Source: Bacillota bacterium
GTDB taxonomy: Bacteria; Bacillota; Sulfobacillia; JACIYH01
Reading direction: 5' to 3'
Length of the DNA: 64,000 nt
Assembly: GCA_040757085.1 (NCBI GenBank)
Contig: JBFLXJ010000007.1
Span: forward strand, 1 to 64,000
In this document: piece after piece, positions 51,750 to 60,285 of the stretch
Layout of the letters: every line of letters begins with the position of its first letter
Numbering within the stretch: position 1 is the first letter of the stretch
The notes under the pieces: model-generated
What the model was told of the DNA's origin: nothing
The model's database searches: none
What the model saw: the letters and a program-made list of their open reading frames with translations, nothing else
Made by a program: the position numbers and the translations under genes

Positions 51750-53588
51750 CTAGGCCCGGCCGGAGCGTGACACCGTGCCCTTGCCCGCCCGGCCGGGGTT
51801 GCCTCCTTCCTCGCGATTGCCGAACACCCCCGCATACAGCGCCTCACAAAAAGAAGGCTGTTGCAGGGCTTCCCGCAACGTCGCCGCCACACCTTCCAGC
51901 AGTTGCTCGGCCAGGTGCTCTGCCCGGGGGGTGGGGGAGACGGCGGCCTCCCCCAGGAAACGGAACACCTCCCCTACCGCCCGGAGGGAATCCACCCGGG
52001 CGGCGGCGGTGATCGGTCCCCGCGAGTAAGCCTCGTCGGTGGAGGCGATGGTAATGGCGTCCACCCCCAGAGAAGCGGCCAGGCCGGCGTGCAGGGCAGT
52101 GGTTACCGCCGATTGCACCCTTTCCTCCGTGTGGGTCAAGAATCCGATGGGCGCCCCTGGCCAGATGGGGGCATCGATGATCCGGCGCAGGGCAATCACC
52201 TTGGCGGCGTTCCAGTCCACGTAGTCCTGGTCCATGTATCCTTCCAGCATGGCCTCCGGAGAGTAGCAGAACAGGGGCTGCAGGATCGGCCGCGCCCCCA
52301 GTTCCAGGGCCGTGGCCACCACCGCCAGCATGCCGGCCACCGCCTTGTGTGCGGGCACCCCGCCCAGTTCCTCGTTCGTCACCACGTCGAATGGGAGCCC
52401 GTAATCCGCGGCCAGGCGCATGGCAAACAACGCGTCGGCCAGAAGGCGCTCCGGATCGGTACCCCCGCCGAGGGACCCGTACACCGGGTTGATCTTAGTC
52501 AGGTCCGCACCCGTGGCGGCGGCCCACACCACCGTCTCCGGGGTGTTGAGACCCCGGTGGGCCCGCACCTGCCAGAGCAGGTGATTGCCGGTGGCCTCCC
52601 GGAAGAAGCGCAGGTTCTCCGGCGTGCAGAAGGTGCCATCGGCACTCCAGGCCAGGAGTCCCCGTGGCAGCCCTTCGTGCCGGGCGCTCCAGGCGGGATC
52701 GAAGTGAACGGTACCTTGCGCCCCCCACTGGCCGGCCACCACCGCGTGCAGGGCATCCATGACCGGGCATCCCGTGCCGTACTGGATGAATACCACGGGG
52801 CGCCGGTCGTACCCGGTCGCCACCAGGGGACGCCATCCCCTGCCCTTCCCCAGCAGTTCCAGGGCGCGATCTCGCTCTTCCTGCCCGATGGGCCGGCAGT
52901 GGGCGGGCAACTGCCCCTGCCTCATGGCCACCACCTCTGGGCTGGCCAGGCGCAGGTATTCCTCCTCCAGGCGGGCCCTCTCTACCTCGTCCGCCGTGAG
53001 CATGGCCCGCACGAGAACGGCCCGCTCCGTGCCCGGGGTGCTGGTGCCCTCTCCCCAGGCGAGAATCCCCCGCGCCAGTTCCCCCGCCCACCGGCCAATG
53101 TGGGCATCCTTCCACCGGTAAGTGTAGCGGGCACACAGGTCGGGTTTTTCGAGGCTGAGGGCCTCCTCACCGTGGTGGAACGGCATTTCCTCCACGAACG
53201 CCACCGCTGCTTCCGGCGGCGTCCCGGGACCGAAGCCAGCATCGTATCCCATTTCCGCCGCCAGTTCGGGTCGCACCGCCATCCCGCCGACGGCAACGCG
53301 CAGGCGCGGCCGCAGGCCGGCACCATCCAGCAGGTCCGCTAGGTGCGCCAGAGTCTCGGCCGACTCGTACCCGACGGTGCGGCTGACCAGCAGGCAGTCG
53401 TAGTGATCCCCCAGGGCCGCCCGGGTGATCTCTTCCGCGGTGAGGTCCGGCGGCAGGAGGGTAACCCGGTGCCCGCGGGCCTCCAAGCGCTTTTTGATCA
53501 GCTTCAGGCCCACGTCGTGTACGGGATCGAGCGGGGCCAGCAAGACCCGCCTGGCCCGCGAAGCAGCCCCGGTTTCGCTAGCCGGCAT
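51750..53588 (-). CDS. Cobalamin-dependent mutase-like protein, B12 domain + TIM barrel
   Basis: A 612-residue protein. Residues 15-130 match the B12 domain of lysine 5,6-/ornithine 4,5-aminomutase beta subunits: LLVSRTVGYESAET at 66-79 and the diagnostic GYDAGFGPGT at 114-123. The cobalt-ligand histidine would be H24 in LDPVHDVG, one residue longer than DxHxxG. The PLP lysine expected at H+11 is L35; the nearest lysines are K32/K33. From about 240 on, a TIM-barrel-like domain (IQYGTGCPVMDALHAV, NPVYGSLGGGTDPERLL, ITIASTDEAYSRGPIT) recalls glutamate mutase E/KamD. The domain order (B12 first) is reversed from OraE. Substrate unknown. Confidence 0.72.
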   Translation of the reverse strand: MPASETGAASRARRVLLAPLDPVHDVGLKLIKKRLEARGHRVTLLPPDLTAEEITRAALGDHYDCLLVSRTVGYESAETLAHLADLLDGAGLRPRLRVAVGGMAVRPELAAEMGYDAGFGPGTPPEAAVAFVEEMPFHHGEEALSLEKPDLCARYTYRWKDAHIGRWAGELARGILAWGEGTSTPGTERAVLVRAMLTADEVERARLEEEYLRLASPEVVAMRQGQLPAHCRPIGQEERDRALELLGKGRGWRPLVATGYDRRPVVFIQYGTGCPVMDALHAVVAGQWGAQGTVHFDPAWSARHEGLPRGLLAWSADGTFCTPENLRFFREATGNHLLWQVRAHRGLNTPETVVWAAATGADLTKINPVYGSLGGGTDPERLLADALFAMRLAADYGLPFDVVTNEELGGVPAHKAVAGMLAVVATALELGARPILQPLFCYSPEAMLEGYMDQDYVDWNAAKVIALRRIIDAPIWPGAPIGFLTHTEERVQSAVTTALHAGLAASLGVDAITIASTDEAYSRGPITAAARVDSLRAVGEVFRFLGEAAVSPTPRAEHLAEQLLEGVAATLREALQQPSFCEALYAGVFGNREEGGNPGRAGKGTVSRSGRA

Positions 53589-53820
53589 TGGCGACCACCT
53601 TCTTCAGCCAGGCGTATTCGCCTCCCGGGCGGTGCACGTAGGCACGCAGCCTCACCCGTGCCCCTACCCCCCGGAATTGCAGGGACACCACATCGCACTC
53701 GCCAAGCCCCAACTCTTCGATCAGCGCGCGGGCAAGACGCACGCACTCCTCTTCACTCTGCCCGAGCAGGAACGTTTCCACGTCTATGGCGTCGGCCACA
53801 TGGTCCAGTGCCCTGTGCAT
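53578..53820 (-). CDS. Small protein like the aminomutase dimerisation domain
   Basis: An 80-residue protein starting at ATG 53820 behind GGGAGGCAGG. After MHRALDHVADAIDVETFL, the stretch EEECVRLARALIEELGLGEC followed by VVSLQF and LRAYVHRP resembles the OAM-dimerisation domain that precedes the B12 domain in KamE, which has a ...LA..MGL....VV....F.....Y pattern. The similarity is weak and from memory. It overlaps the mutase gene by 11 bases, the stop and start interlocking, so the two products are probably made in equal amounts and associate. Alternative: an unrelated small subunit like OraS, which it does not resemble in sequence. Confidence 0.55.
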   Translation of the reverse strand: MHRALDHVADAIDVETFLLGQSEEECVRLARALIEELGLGECDVVSLQFRGVGARVRLRAYVHRPGGEYAWLKKVVANAG

Positions 53821-53895
53821 TTCCTGCCTCCCGCTCATCATTGATGACCAGCTTGCCCCACACGAGAGCAGATTCACACCACACTCGCTGCTGCT

Positions 53896-54621
53896 CTAAC
53901 GGGCTTCGCTGGCGTGTTCTTCCCAGAACCTGATCACGTCGCGGATGATATTGTCTATGTGGCGAGCCATCGCCTGCTGCGCACCCTCGGAATCGCGGGC
54001 TATCACCTTTTCCAAAATGGCACGGTGGTCGGCCACCATCACGCCCCCTACCCGACCCCGGATGTACTCCAGCACGGGGGAGAGCTGCCCCTCTTCCCGC
54101 ACCAGTTCGCTCGCGGCCAGCAGCACGCGGTTACCGGCCGCCTGAGCGAGCAAGCGATGGAAGGAGGCATCCTCGTGCCATCCGGTCATCTGCGATGCCA
54201 CCTGGGCCTGGTGGTGGTTAACCACCTGTGCCATCTGTTCGACCAGGTCGGCAGGGGCACGCAGAGCGGCTAGGCGCGCCACCTCGCTTTCGATCGCTCG
54301 GCGTGCCTCCAGGATCTCCAGCAACTGTTCCCGGTTGTGAGCACGCAGTGCCTGCAGAAAGGCCCGCTGGTTCTGGGACGCCCGCCGCTCCTGGGCCAGA
54401 GCCTGAAGGCGCTCGCGCCCCTGGGCGGTCAGCACGCGCCCCCGGAAGCCCTGGCGCTCGGTGAATCCCCGCTTGTCCATCTCCCGCAGGATGCGCCCGG
54501 CGGTAGCCTCGGAAACCCTGATGCCCGCCTGGGCCAGCCCGTCGCGTAGACCCCACGATCCCATGGGCTCGGGTGATTCCCCTATTGCCTTCAGGGCCAG
54601 ATACTCCAGTTCTCGCTCCAC
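53896..54621 (-). CDS. Regulator: NrpR/RNase R-type winged helix + FCD
   Basis: The 241-residue chain has an N-terminal winged helix unlike GntR: GLRDGLAQAGIRVSEATAGR, ILREMDKRGFTERQGFRGRV and LTAQGRERLQ match the domain found in archaeal NrpR and next to RNase R. From residue 90 comes an FCD ligand-binding domain (LEARRAIESEVARLAA, EDASFHRLLAQAAGN, ADHRAILEKVIARDSEGA, MARHIDNII) with the usual Asp/His metal residues. It lies between the PLP enzyme and the mutase set, on the same strand, and is likely the local repressor or activator, sensing a carboxylic acid of the pathway. Confidence 0.8.
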   Translation of the reverse strand: MERELEYLALKAIGESPEPMGSWGLRDGLAQAGIRVSEATAGRILREMDKRGFTERQGFRGRVLTAQGRERLQALAQERRASQNQRAFLQALRAHNREQLLEILEARRAIESEVARLAALRAPADLVEQMAQVVNHHQAQVASQMTGWHEDASFHRLLAQAAGNRVLLAASELVREEGQLSPVLEYIRGRVGGVMVADHRAILEKVIARDSEGAQQAMARHIDNIIRDVIRFWEEHASEAR

Positions 54622-54691
54622 TTTGCCTCTCCCATCTCAGTCTTCTTGCGCCGCCGCACCACCGGCGCATGCGTGCCTGTCCGCGCGGCCC

Positions 54692-56149
54692 TCAGGCCAC
54701 ACCCGCCCAGCGGGCCAGGATGTCCAGCACCTTGACCAGCCCGCGCACCGCCAGGCGCATGCGGTCAGGGATCAGGTTGCCGTCGGGATCGCTGGTGCCC
54801 ATGCCGGGCGATATGAAGATGTTGGCATCATAGCAGATGGTAGGGATGATCCCCATCTGGGAAAGGCCGCTCTGGATGAGGTGGCTGCCCGCGTACATGT
54901 CTTCGATGGAGAAAACCGGCAGGCCCAAACCGTCCCTCCAGGTGCGCTCATAATTGATCTCCACCGTGCCGGAGTTGTACGACTTGGTGACCACCAGGCC
55001 GGAGCGCAGCCGGGCGGGGAGCCCCTGCAGTTCCTCACGCACGATGATCTCCAGTTCGTCCACCGGCCGGGTGACCACCTCAGGCCGGTCGCGCAGCACC
55101 TTGAGGGCCTGGATCTGCGTCAGAAGCGCCTCTTTCCCCGGGTCCTGGGTCACGTAGGCAGCCTTGCCGTACGAGGCCGTGGTGCCGTAGCGGTCCCCGT
55201 GCATGCCCAGGGCTCGCCGGATGGGCACCATCACTTCTTCCCGGCCGATGATCAGCCCGCTGGTGGCCGCCCCCGAGGCCTTGTCCATGCTGTAAACCAT
55301 GACGTCCGCCCCGATGGCACGCGGATCGGTGCCCACAAACGGGAGGCCCCAGGCGTTGTCCACCACATAGGGCACGTTGTACTGGCGGGCCAGATCTCCG
55401 ATGTACTTGAGCAACACCGGCGTCCCCTTTTCGTCCTTCACCCCGTATCCGTAGCCGGGGGTATCATAGCCCAGGGAACTGAACCCGCTGAGGAGGTCGC
55501 GGTGCCTCTCGGCGGCCTCGGCCAGAGCCTGGCGGCTGCCTTCGGGGTCCACGTCCAGCATAAAGGGGACCGGGTAGAACTTGATGCCGTGATTTGGGTA
55601 TTTCGCCCCCGGCAGCGGGACGATCACCGTGTCGAGGTTGTTGAGCCGCTTGCCGTAGAACCCAAGCTCACCGGCCGTGCAACCCCGGTCAGCCAGGATG
55701 TCCTTGTACCGGGGAGGGAAGGGCCGGCCGTACGCCCCCTGGTGGTGCAGGTGCTTTTCGTAGGGCACAATGTATCGGGCCCGGTAGTTATCGCCCCGGC
55801 CGAGATTGGGCGGCGTGCACAGACAGTCAAACGAAACCCAGAGACCCGCTTCACAGGTGTTAACCGGGCAGACGTCCCACTCGTCGCCGTACACGTCCTT
55901 GACGATTTCCCGGATCTCATCCACCAGCCGGGCCAGCGGGACTACGTCAGTAGCCCCCTTCTCGCTCGCCTCCAGGATGTCACGACGCAGGGGAGCAGGA
56001 GCACCGGAAATTGCCCCTGTCAGGCCGAACTTGCCCCGCAGTTCGGCAGGGATGCCGATTTCGTCGGCTGCCTTTCGCATCTCCTCGTAGATGCGCCCAG
56101 CGTTTTGCTGCAGGTAACGGTATAACTGAAACCGGTAAGAGAAACCCAT
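54692..56149 (-). CDS. PLP-dependent fold-type I enzyme, SelA-like, function unknown
   Basis: This 485-residue protein carries a fold-type I core: PLP-ring Asp in YVVDNAWGLPF (D264) and the Schiff-base lysine in YSMDKASGAATSGLIIG (K290), a pattern closest to SelA and its relatives (SGDKLLGGPQAG). The N-terminal 190 residues (with GLTGAISGAPAPLRRD and several cysteines in CPVNTCEAGLWVSFDCLC) look specific to this family. Possible reactions are beta- or gamma-elimination, ammonia-lyase or aldol chemistry. ATG 56149 follows GGAGGGG. It is placed next to the regulator and mutase, suggesting it acts on the same amino acid. Confidence 0.75.
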   Translation of the reverse strand: MGFSYRFQLYRYLQQNAGRIYEEMRKAADEIGIPAELRGKFGLTGAISGAPAPLRRDILEASEKGATDVVPLARLVDEIREIVKDVYGDEWDVCPVNTCEAGLWVSFDCLCTPPNLGRGDNYRARYIVPYEKHLHHQGAYGRPFPPRYKDILADRGCTAGELGFYGKRLNNLDTVIVPLPGAKYPNHGIKFYPVPFMLDVDPEGSRQALAEAAERHRDLLSGFSSLGYDTPGYGYGVKDEKGTPVLLKYIGDLARQYNVPYVVDNAWGLPFVGTDPRAIGADVMVYSMDKASGAATSGLIIGREEVMVPIRRALGMHGDRYGTTASYGKAAYVTQDPGKEALLTQIQALKVLRDRPEVVTRPVDELEIIVREELQGLPARLRSGLVVTKSYNSGTVEINYERTWRDGLGLPVFSIEDMYAGSHLIQSGLSQMGIIPTICYDANIFISPGMGTSDPDGNLIPDRMRLAVRGLVKVLDILARWAGVA

Positions 56150-56249
56150 CGTCACCCCTCCTGATGTGTTGCATTGTCCCGTTCTCGATTGCATGCTACC
56201 AGCTTACTCTCCCGCGCCGCTCTCTCCCGCTGCCCGGACCCGGAAACGG

Positions 56250-56690
56250 TCAGGCCGGGGCACCACCGATCACCACCTGGTCGCCCAGCCCGACGCGCCA
56301 GGCCAGCCCGTCCAGGGCCACCTTGCCCTTGAGCACCACGTTGAGGTGGTTGGGCATGTGGGTGGCATCGAAGCCGGCTATCTCACCTACTACCGAACCC
56401 CTCACCCGGACGTCGTCGCCCACCACCACCACGCCCCCCTGCTTAACTTCAAAGAAGCCCAGGTAGGAGATGGCATTCACCCGGCAGCCGGGCCCGGCGT
56501 CCTCGGTAGTGAGGATGAGTTCGTGCACCTCACCCTGGCACAGCACCCGGGAAGGTTGCGGGATCAACTCCAACCCCCGATCGGGCAACGACCCCGCCAG
56601 CACGGCCACCACCACTCCGGTGACCGGCCGGTGACGCACGAACCGGGCGGGCGGGTTTTGTCTCAGGTAAGGATCGCGTCCGGGTGTCAC
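56250..56690 (-). CDS. Small conserved-looking protein of the mutase block, unknown
   Basis: A 146-residue protein that I do not recognise. It looks all-beta: alternating hydrophobic strands (VTGVVVAVLAGSLPDRG, VNAISYLGFFEVKQGGVVVV, VVLKGKVALDGLAWRVGLGD) separated by Gly/Pro turns, with two His-containing loops (GEVHELILTTEDAG, DATHMPNHLNVVLK). No signal or membrane segment. It sits between the FAD oxidoreductase (79 bp away) and the PLP enzyme (100 bp), same strand, so it probably serves the same pathway as a subunit or binding protein. Confidence 0.65.
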   Translation of the reverse strand: MTPGRDPYLRQNPPARFVRHRPVTGVVVAVLAGSLPDRGLELIPQPSRVLCQGEVHELILTTEDAGPGCRVNAISYLGFFEVKQGGVVVVGDDVRVRGSVVGEIAGFDATHMPNHLNVVLKGKVALDGLAWRVGLGDQVVIGGAPA

Positions 56691-56769
56691 CTGTTCCCCT
56701 CCTCGGTTACCTCGCCGTTCTCGGGCCCACCCCTTGGGAAGCCTGAGGCTCCGGGCAGCGCCGGCCCCG

Positions 56770-58092
56770 TCACCGGCCGTCGTCGCGCGCGGCGGCTGCT
56801 TCCGCCCGGGCCAGACTGGAGAATACCCCCTCCAGCCCTGCGTGCCGAACCCGCTGCCGGATCTGCGCGCGGTCGGTGGTGTAAAGCCCGAGCGACTTCA
56901 TGCGGGCAAAGTACACCGAACCCGAGAATGTGTACTTCTCGGTAAGCCCTTCCTCCGGCCCCCGCATCCTGTCGGTGACCTGAGCAATGGCATCTCCCAC
57001 TGCCAGGCTGGTGGGCAGAACGAGTAGCGGCAGGCCCGAGACCCAGCGGGCAGCGTTGTGACCGGCCAGCGTACCCGTGCAGATGGCCTCGGTGTGTCCC
57101 ACCATCGGACCGGCCTTCTCTCCGGCACAGAAGAGGTTGGCCACCCCTTCCACCCTCAGGGCCTCATCGTGGGGACTCATGGCCAGGTAGCGGATGGAAT
57201 TACCCACCCCGGCTGCATACGGGTCCTCGTAACGCGCATTTTCCATGCCCGGTATGGAACGCAGTGCCTCCAGCGGGAAGTAGCTGGTCATGAGCTTGGC
57301 GTGCCCGGTATCCAGAAGGATCAGGTTCTCGCCGAAGTCGGGCAGCGCGTACTGCTGACAGGCCTTCCTGGAGAGGTCGGCCTTACGCAGTTCCGGTGGC
57401 AGGGGCAGGATGACCACCCCGTCCCGATCCAGGACCCGCTGCAAGTCGGGAGCCAGAGAATCCTTGAGGATCTTGCACGACCCGCTCATGGAACCCACCT
57501 GGCCGGCCGGGGTGCGTCCCATCTTCTCCTTAACCCCCGCCTTCTCCGCCACGCTCACCCGGGGCCCGAAGGAGGGACAGCGCAGGACGCACATGCAGCA
57601 ACCATGCCCGTAGCGGGTGCAGTTACCCTGGGGGCCGGCACCACCGGTGGTGTCCACGAAGGCATCCCCCTCACAGTGCGTGTTACCCTGCGGGGAAATG
57701 GCTTCCACCGCTACCAGCCTGTCCTCGTGCATCTGGACCCCCGTCACCCGATGCTGCAAGTGTATGTGAACACCGGCTTCGTGCAGGATCCTGCGCACGC
57801 GGGGCTCGATGCGAGCCACATCGTACAGCGTGGCGTGCTTGTGCCCCGGGAACTCGATATTGCGATGCCTGGCCACGTCGTCCGCGGCCAGAAACAGCTC
57901 TCCGCCCCCCAGGGCGATCATCTCTTCCGCAGCAGTGAAGCGGCCATTGTTGCGCATGATGCCGCCCACCAGCCCCGTGCCCAGGAGCTGGTCGGTGCGC
58001 TCTAGCAGAACCACTTCTGCTCCTGCCTTGCGCGCGGCCAGGGAAGCAGCACACCCGGCCCATCCTCCCCCGATCACCACCACGCGCGCCAC
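56770..58092 (-). CDS. FAD-dependent oxidoreductase (FAD_oxidored type)
   Basis: A flavoprotein of 440 residues. The FAD dinucleotide motif is VVVIGGGWAGCAASLAARKAG, followed by LLERTDQLLGTGLVGGIM, characteristic of the FAD-dependent family with a conserved GGxxT/GG loop. A cysteine run (CTRYGHGCCMCVLRCP) may hold a redox or cluster site. Late in the chain, VANLFCAGEKAGPMVGHTEA closes the FAD site. The start is GTG 58092, seven bases after GGGGGTGAG. The gene follows the transporter, so it likely oxidises the imported compound or a product of the PLP enzyme. Confidence 0.82.
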   Translation of the reverse strand: MARVVVIGGGWAGCAASLAARKAGAEVVLLERTDQLLGTGLVGGIMRNNGRFTAAEEMIALGGGELFLAADDVARHRNIEFPGHKHATLYDVARIEPRVRRILHEAGVHIHLQHRVTGVQMHEDRLVAVEAISPQGNTHCEGDAFVDTTGGAGPQGNCTRYGHGCCMCVLRCPSFGPRVSVAEKAGVKEKMGRTPAGQVGSMSGSCKILKDSLAPDLQRVLDRDGVVILPLPPELRKADLSRKACQQYALPDFGENLILLDTGHAKLMTSYFPLEALRSIPGMENARYEDPYAAGVGNSIRYLAMSPHDEALRVEGVANLFCAGEKAGPMVGHTEAICTGTLAGHNAARWVSGLPLLVLPTSLAVGDAIAQVTDRMRGPEEGLTEKYTFSGSVYFARMKSLGLYTTDRAQIRQRVRHAGLEGVFSSLARAEAAAARDDGR

Positions 58093-58158
58093 GCTTCTCA
58101 CCCCCTGTTTTCCCGAGGGGAGGGGAAACCCCGCCGGGCTCCCCTCCCCAGTTTTGTC

Positions 58159-59553
58159 CTACGCGAGGATCATCGTCAAGATGGTAGCCGCCGCCAGAGC
58201 AGCTACCGTGGGTATGAAGTTCCGCCGCGTGAGGTCCATGGGCGAAACCCCCGTGATACCCGAGACGGGCAGCACCGCCCACGGGATCAGGGTGCCGCCA
58301 CCCACCCAGATGCCTCCCAGCTGACCCATGGCGGTCAGGGTGGCCAGGCTCCCACCCGTGGCAGTGGCGAACACCTTAGCGGTGGAACCGGCCAGGTTCA
58401 GGCCCGAGAATCCGGAGCCATCCAGGCCGGTGATGGAGCCCACCACCGTCTGCCCGATGGCCGCCGCCACCACGTTCAGCGGTATGGCGGCAGCCAGGGC
58501 GGCACCGAAGTCGCCGAAGATACCCAGCGATCCTTCCGGCAAGAAGTCCCCCACGATAGCCTTGAACGGGCCCACTTCGCCTATTACAAAGAACCCGTAA
58601 ATGGGCAGTACCGGTCCGAACACGCGCAGGCCGAACACAAATCCCTCCACCAGGTGCTGGGTGATCTTCTCCAGAGCCTTATCGCCCATCGCCCAGAACG
58701 AGAAGATGACCATCACCAGGAAAGCAGTACCGCCCACCAGAGCGGTGGCATCCCCGCCCCGCAGGTCCAGGACAAACATCCCCACCACGTCCAGCAAAAA
58801 AGCGATGGGCACCACGATGGCGGCCGTGCGCGAGGCCGTTTCCCTGCCCGGGATAATCTCCTGCTTCTCCGCCTCCAGGCGCCCGGTCAAGTTGACACCG
58901 CTGATGCGCCCGCGCCTCATGTCCCGGCGGAGCAGCAAGTACCCCACCACGAGGGCAGTCAGCCCCGACACAAGTACCAGCGGCCACGACGCCACGATGA
59001 CGTCGTTCACCGGGATGCCCGCCGACGCGCTGGTTATGCGGGGTGCCCCCTGGATCACGAAGTCGCCGGAGAGCGCCGCCCCGTGTCCGGCCAGGTTGAT
59101 GGCGGAGGCAAAGCCTATGGCGGGCAACCCTGCGGATACGGCCGCAGGCATGAGCACAGCCCCCACCAGAGCAGTGGCGGGAGACGGCCAGAAGAACAGG
59201 GAGAACACGAACATGATCACCGCACTGCCGAAGTACGCCAGGGCCGGTGTGCGCATGAAGCCACGGAGGGGCGATATCATCCGCTCCATGGCCCCGATCT
59301 CGTTGAGCACTCGGGACATGGCTACGATGACGGATATGACCGCGATAGTGCTGAAGAGGTCGACCCCGGCGAAGACCACGCCGTCAAACGTGCTCCGGAT
59401 TGCCCTCACCAGGCTACCACTGGCGACCCAACTCACCGTCAGGATACCCAGCAGGCATGCCACCACCGGGTCGCGCCGCTTGATCATGAAAACCAGCACG
59501 ATGACAACAAAAGCCAGATAGACCCAGTGGTATGAAGTCAGCACAGGCATCAT
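58159..59553 (-). CDS. Ion-transporter-superfamily permease (GntP/DcuC-like)
   Basis: A 464-residue membrane protein with about twelve helices in two halves. It begins HWVYLAFVVIVLVFMIKRR like GntP/NhaC/DcuC-type carriers, with internal motifs INLAGHGAALSGDF, NVVAAAIGQTVVGSITG and a re-entrant LGGIWVGGGTLIPWAVLP. Such carriers move gluconate, dicarboxylates or amino acids with a cation. GGAGGAGGTGAG precedes ATG 59553. It is the first gene of the accessory block, and 198 bp separate it from spmB (59554-59751), in which no gene or clear terminator is seen. Confidence 0.75.
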   Translation of the reverse strand: MMPVLTSYHWVYLAFVVIVLVFMIKRRDPVVACLLGILTVSWVASGSLVRAIRSTFDGVVFAGVDLFSTIAVISVIVAMSRVLNEIGAMERMISPLRGFMRTPALAYFGSAVIMFVFSLFFWPSPATALVGAVLMPAAVSAGLPAIGFASAINLAGHGAALSGDFVIQGAPRITSASAGIPVNDVIVASWPLVLVSGLTALVVGYLLLRRDMRRGRISGVNLTGRLEAEKQEIIPGRETASRTAAIVVPIAFLLDVVGMFVLDLRGGDATALVGGTAFLVMVIFSFWAMGDKALEKITQHLVEGFVFGLRVFGPVLPIYGFFVIGEVGPFKAIVGDFLPEGSLGIFGDFGAALAAAIPLNVVAAAIGQTVVGSITGLDGSGFSGLNLAGSTAKVFATATGGSLATLTAMGQLGGIWVGGGTLIPWAVLPVSGITGVSPMDLTRRNFIPTVAALAAATILTMILA

Positions 59554-59751
59554 CCCGACCCCTCACCTCCTCCTAGCAAGAATCACCTGACCTCTCCTTC
59601 CCCTCTCGTTCTTCTCCCGCTGTCGCAGCCTCACCTCCGCTCCTACTCATCAATGAGTAGCTGGTCACCTGCTTGTCCTATTCGCCGCCCGGGCAAGAAA
59701 TCCTCCTGCCTACCGGTCAGCCTTTTCGCTGACGAATGCTTGCTATGCCCG

Positions 59752-60285
59752 TCAGCAAAGGAAGAGCTTCCAGAAGAGTACTCCGGAAACAAAGGCCACG
59801 ATGTCGCCAAACAGGCACACACCCAGGGCATACCGCGGATGCTGTACCCCGACCGAGCCCAGGTAAAGGCTGAGCACGTAGAAGGTGGTGTCGGTGGAGC
59901 CCTGTAAAACGGAGGCCAGCAGGCCTGGCGGGCTGTCCGGCCCGTGCCGGCGCAGGAGGTCCGAGGTCACTGCCAGGGCACCGCTCCCCGAAAAGGGACG
60001 CACAAGAACCAGCGGGAGGATGTCGGCGGGGATACCCCACCTGCCCAGAACGGGCCCAAGGATATCCTGCACCCCTTCCAGCAATCCCGAGGTGCGCAGG
60101 GCGGCGAGCGCCACCATGATCGCCACCAGGTAGGGAAGGATGCGCAGGGAAATCTCCAGTCCCTGCGCTGCCCCTTCCACGAAGGTATCGTAAACGGGCA
60201 CCCGCCTCCAGGCGCCGTACAGGGGAATCAGCACCAGTAGAGCTGGCACCAGCCAGCGGCTGGCCTGCTGCAATGTCTCCCCCAT
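59752..60285 (-). CDS. spmB: Spore maturation protein B
   Basis: A membrane protein of 177 residues with the nucleoside-recognition (Gate) domain: LEISLRILPYLVAIMVALAA, then VRPFSGSGALAVTSDLLRRH and STDTTFYVLSLYLGSVGV, the family blocks. SpmA and SpmB are needed for full spore core dehydration. ATG 60285 overlaps the spmA stop by one base (TGATG). The usual next gene, rluB, is displaced by 9 kb. Confidence 0.92.
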   Translation of the reverse strand: MGETLQQASRWLVPALLVLIPLYGAWRRVPVYDTFVEGAAQGLEISLRILPYLVAIMVALAALRTSGLLEGVQDILGPVLGRWGIPADILPLVLVRPFSGSGALAVTSDLLRRHGPDSPPGLLASVLQGSTDTTFYVLSLYLGSVGVQHPRYALGVCLFGDIVAFVSGVLFWKLFLC

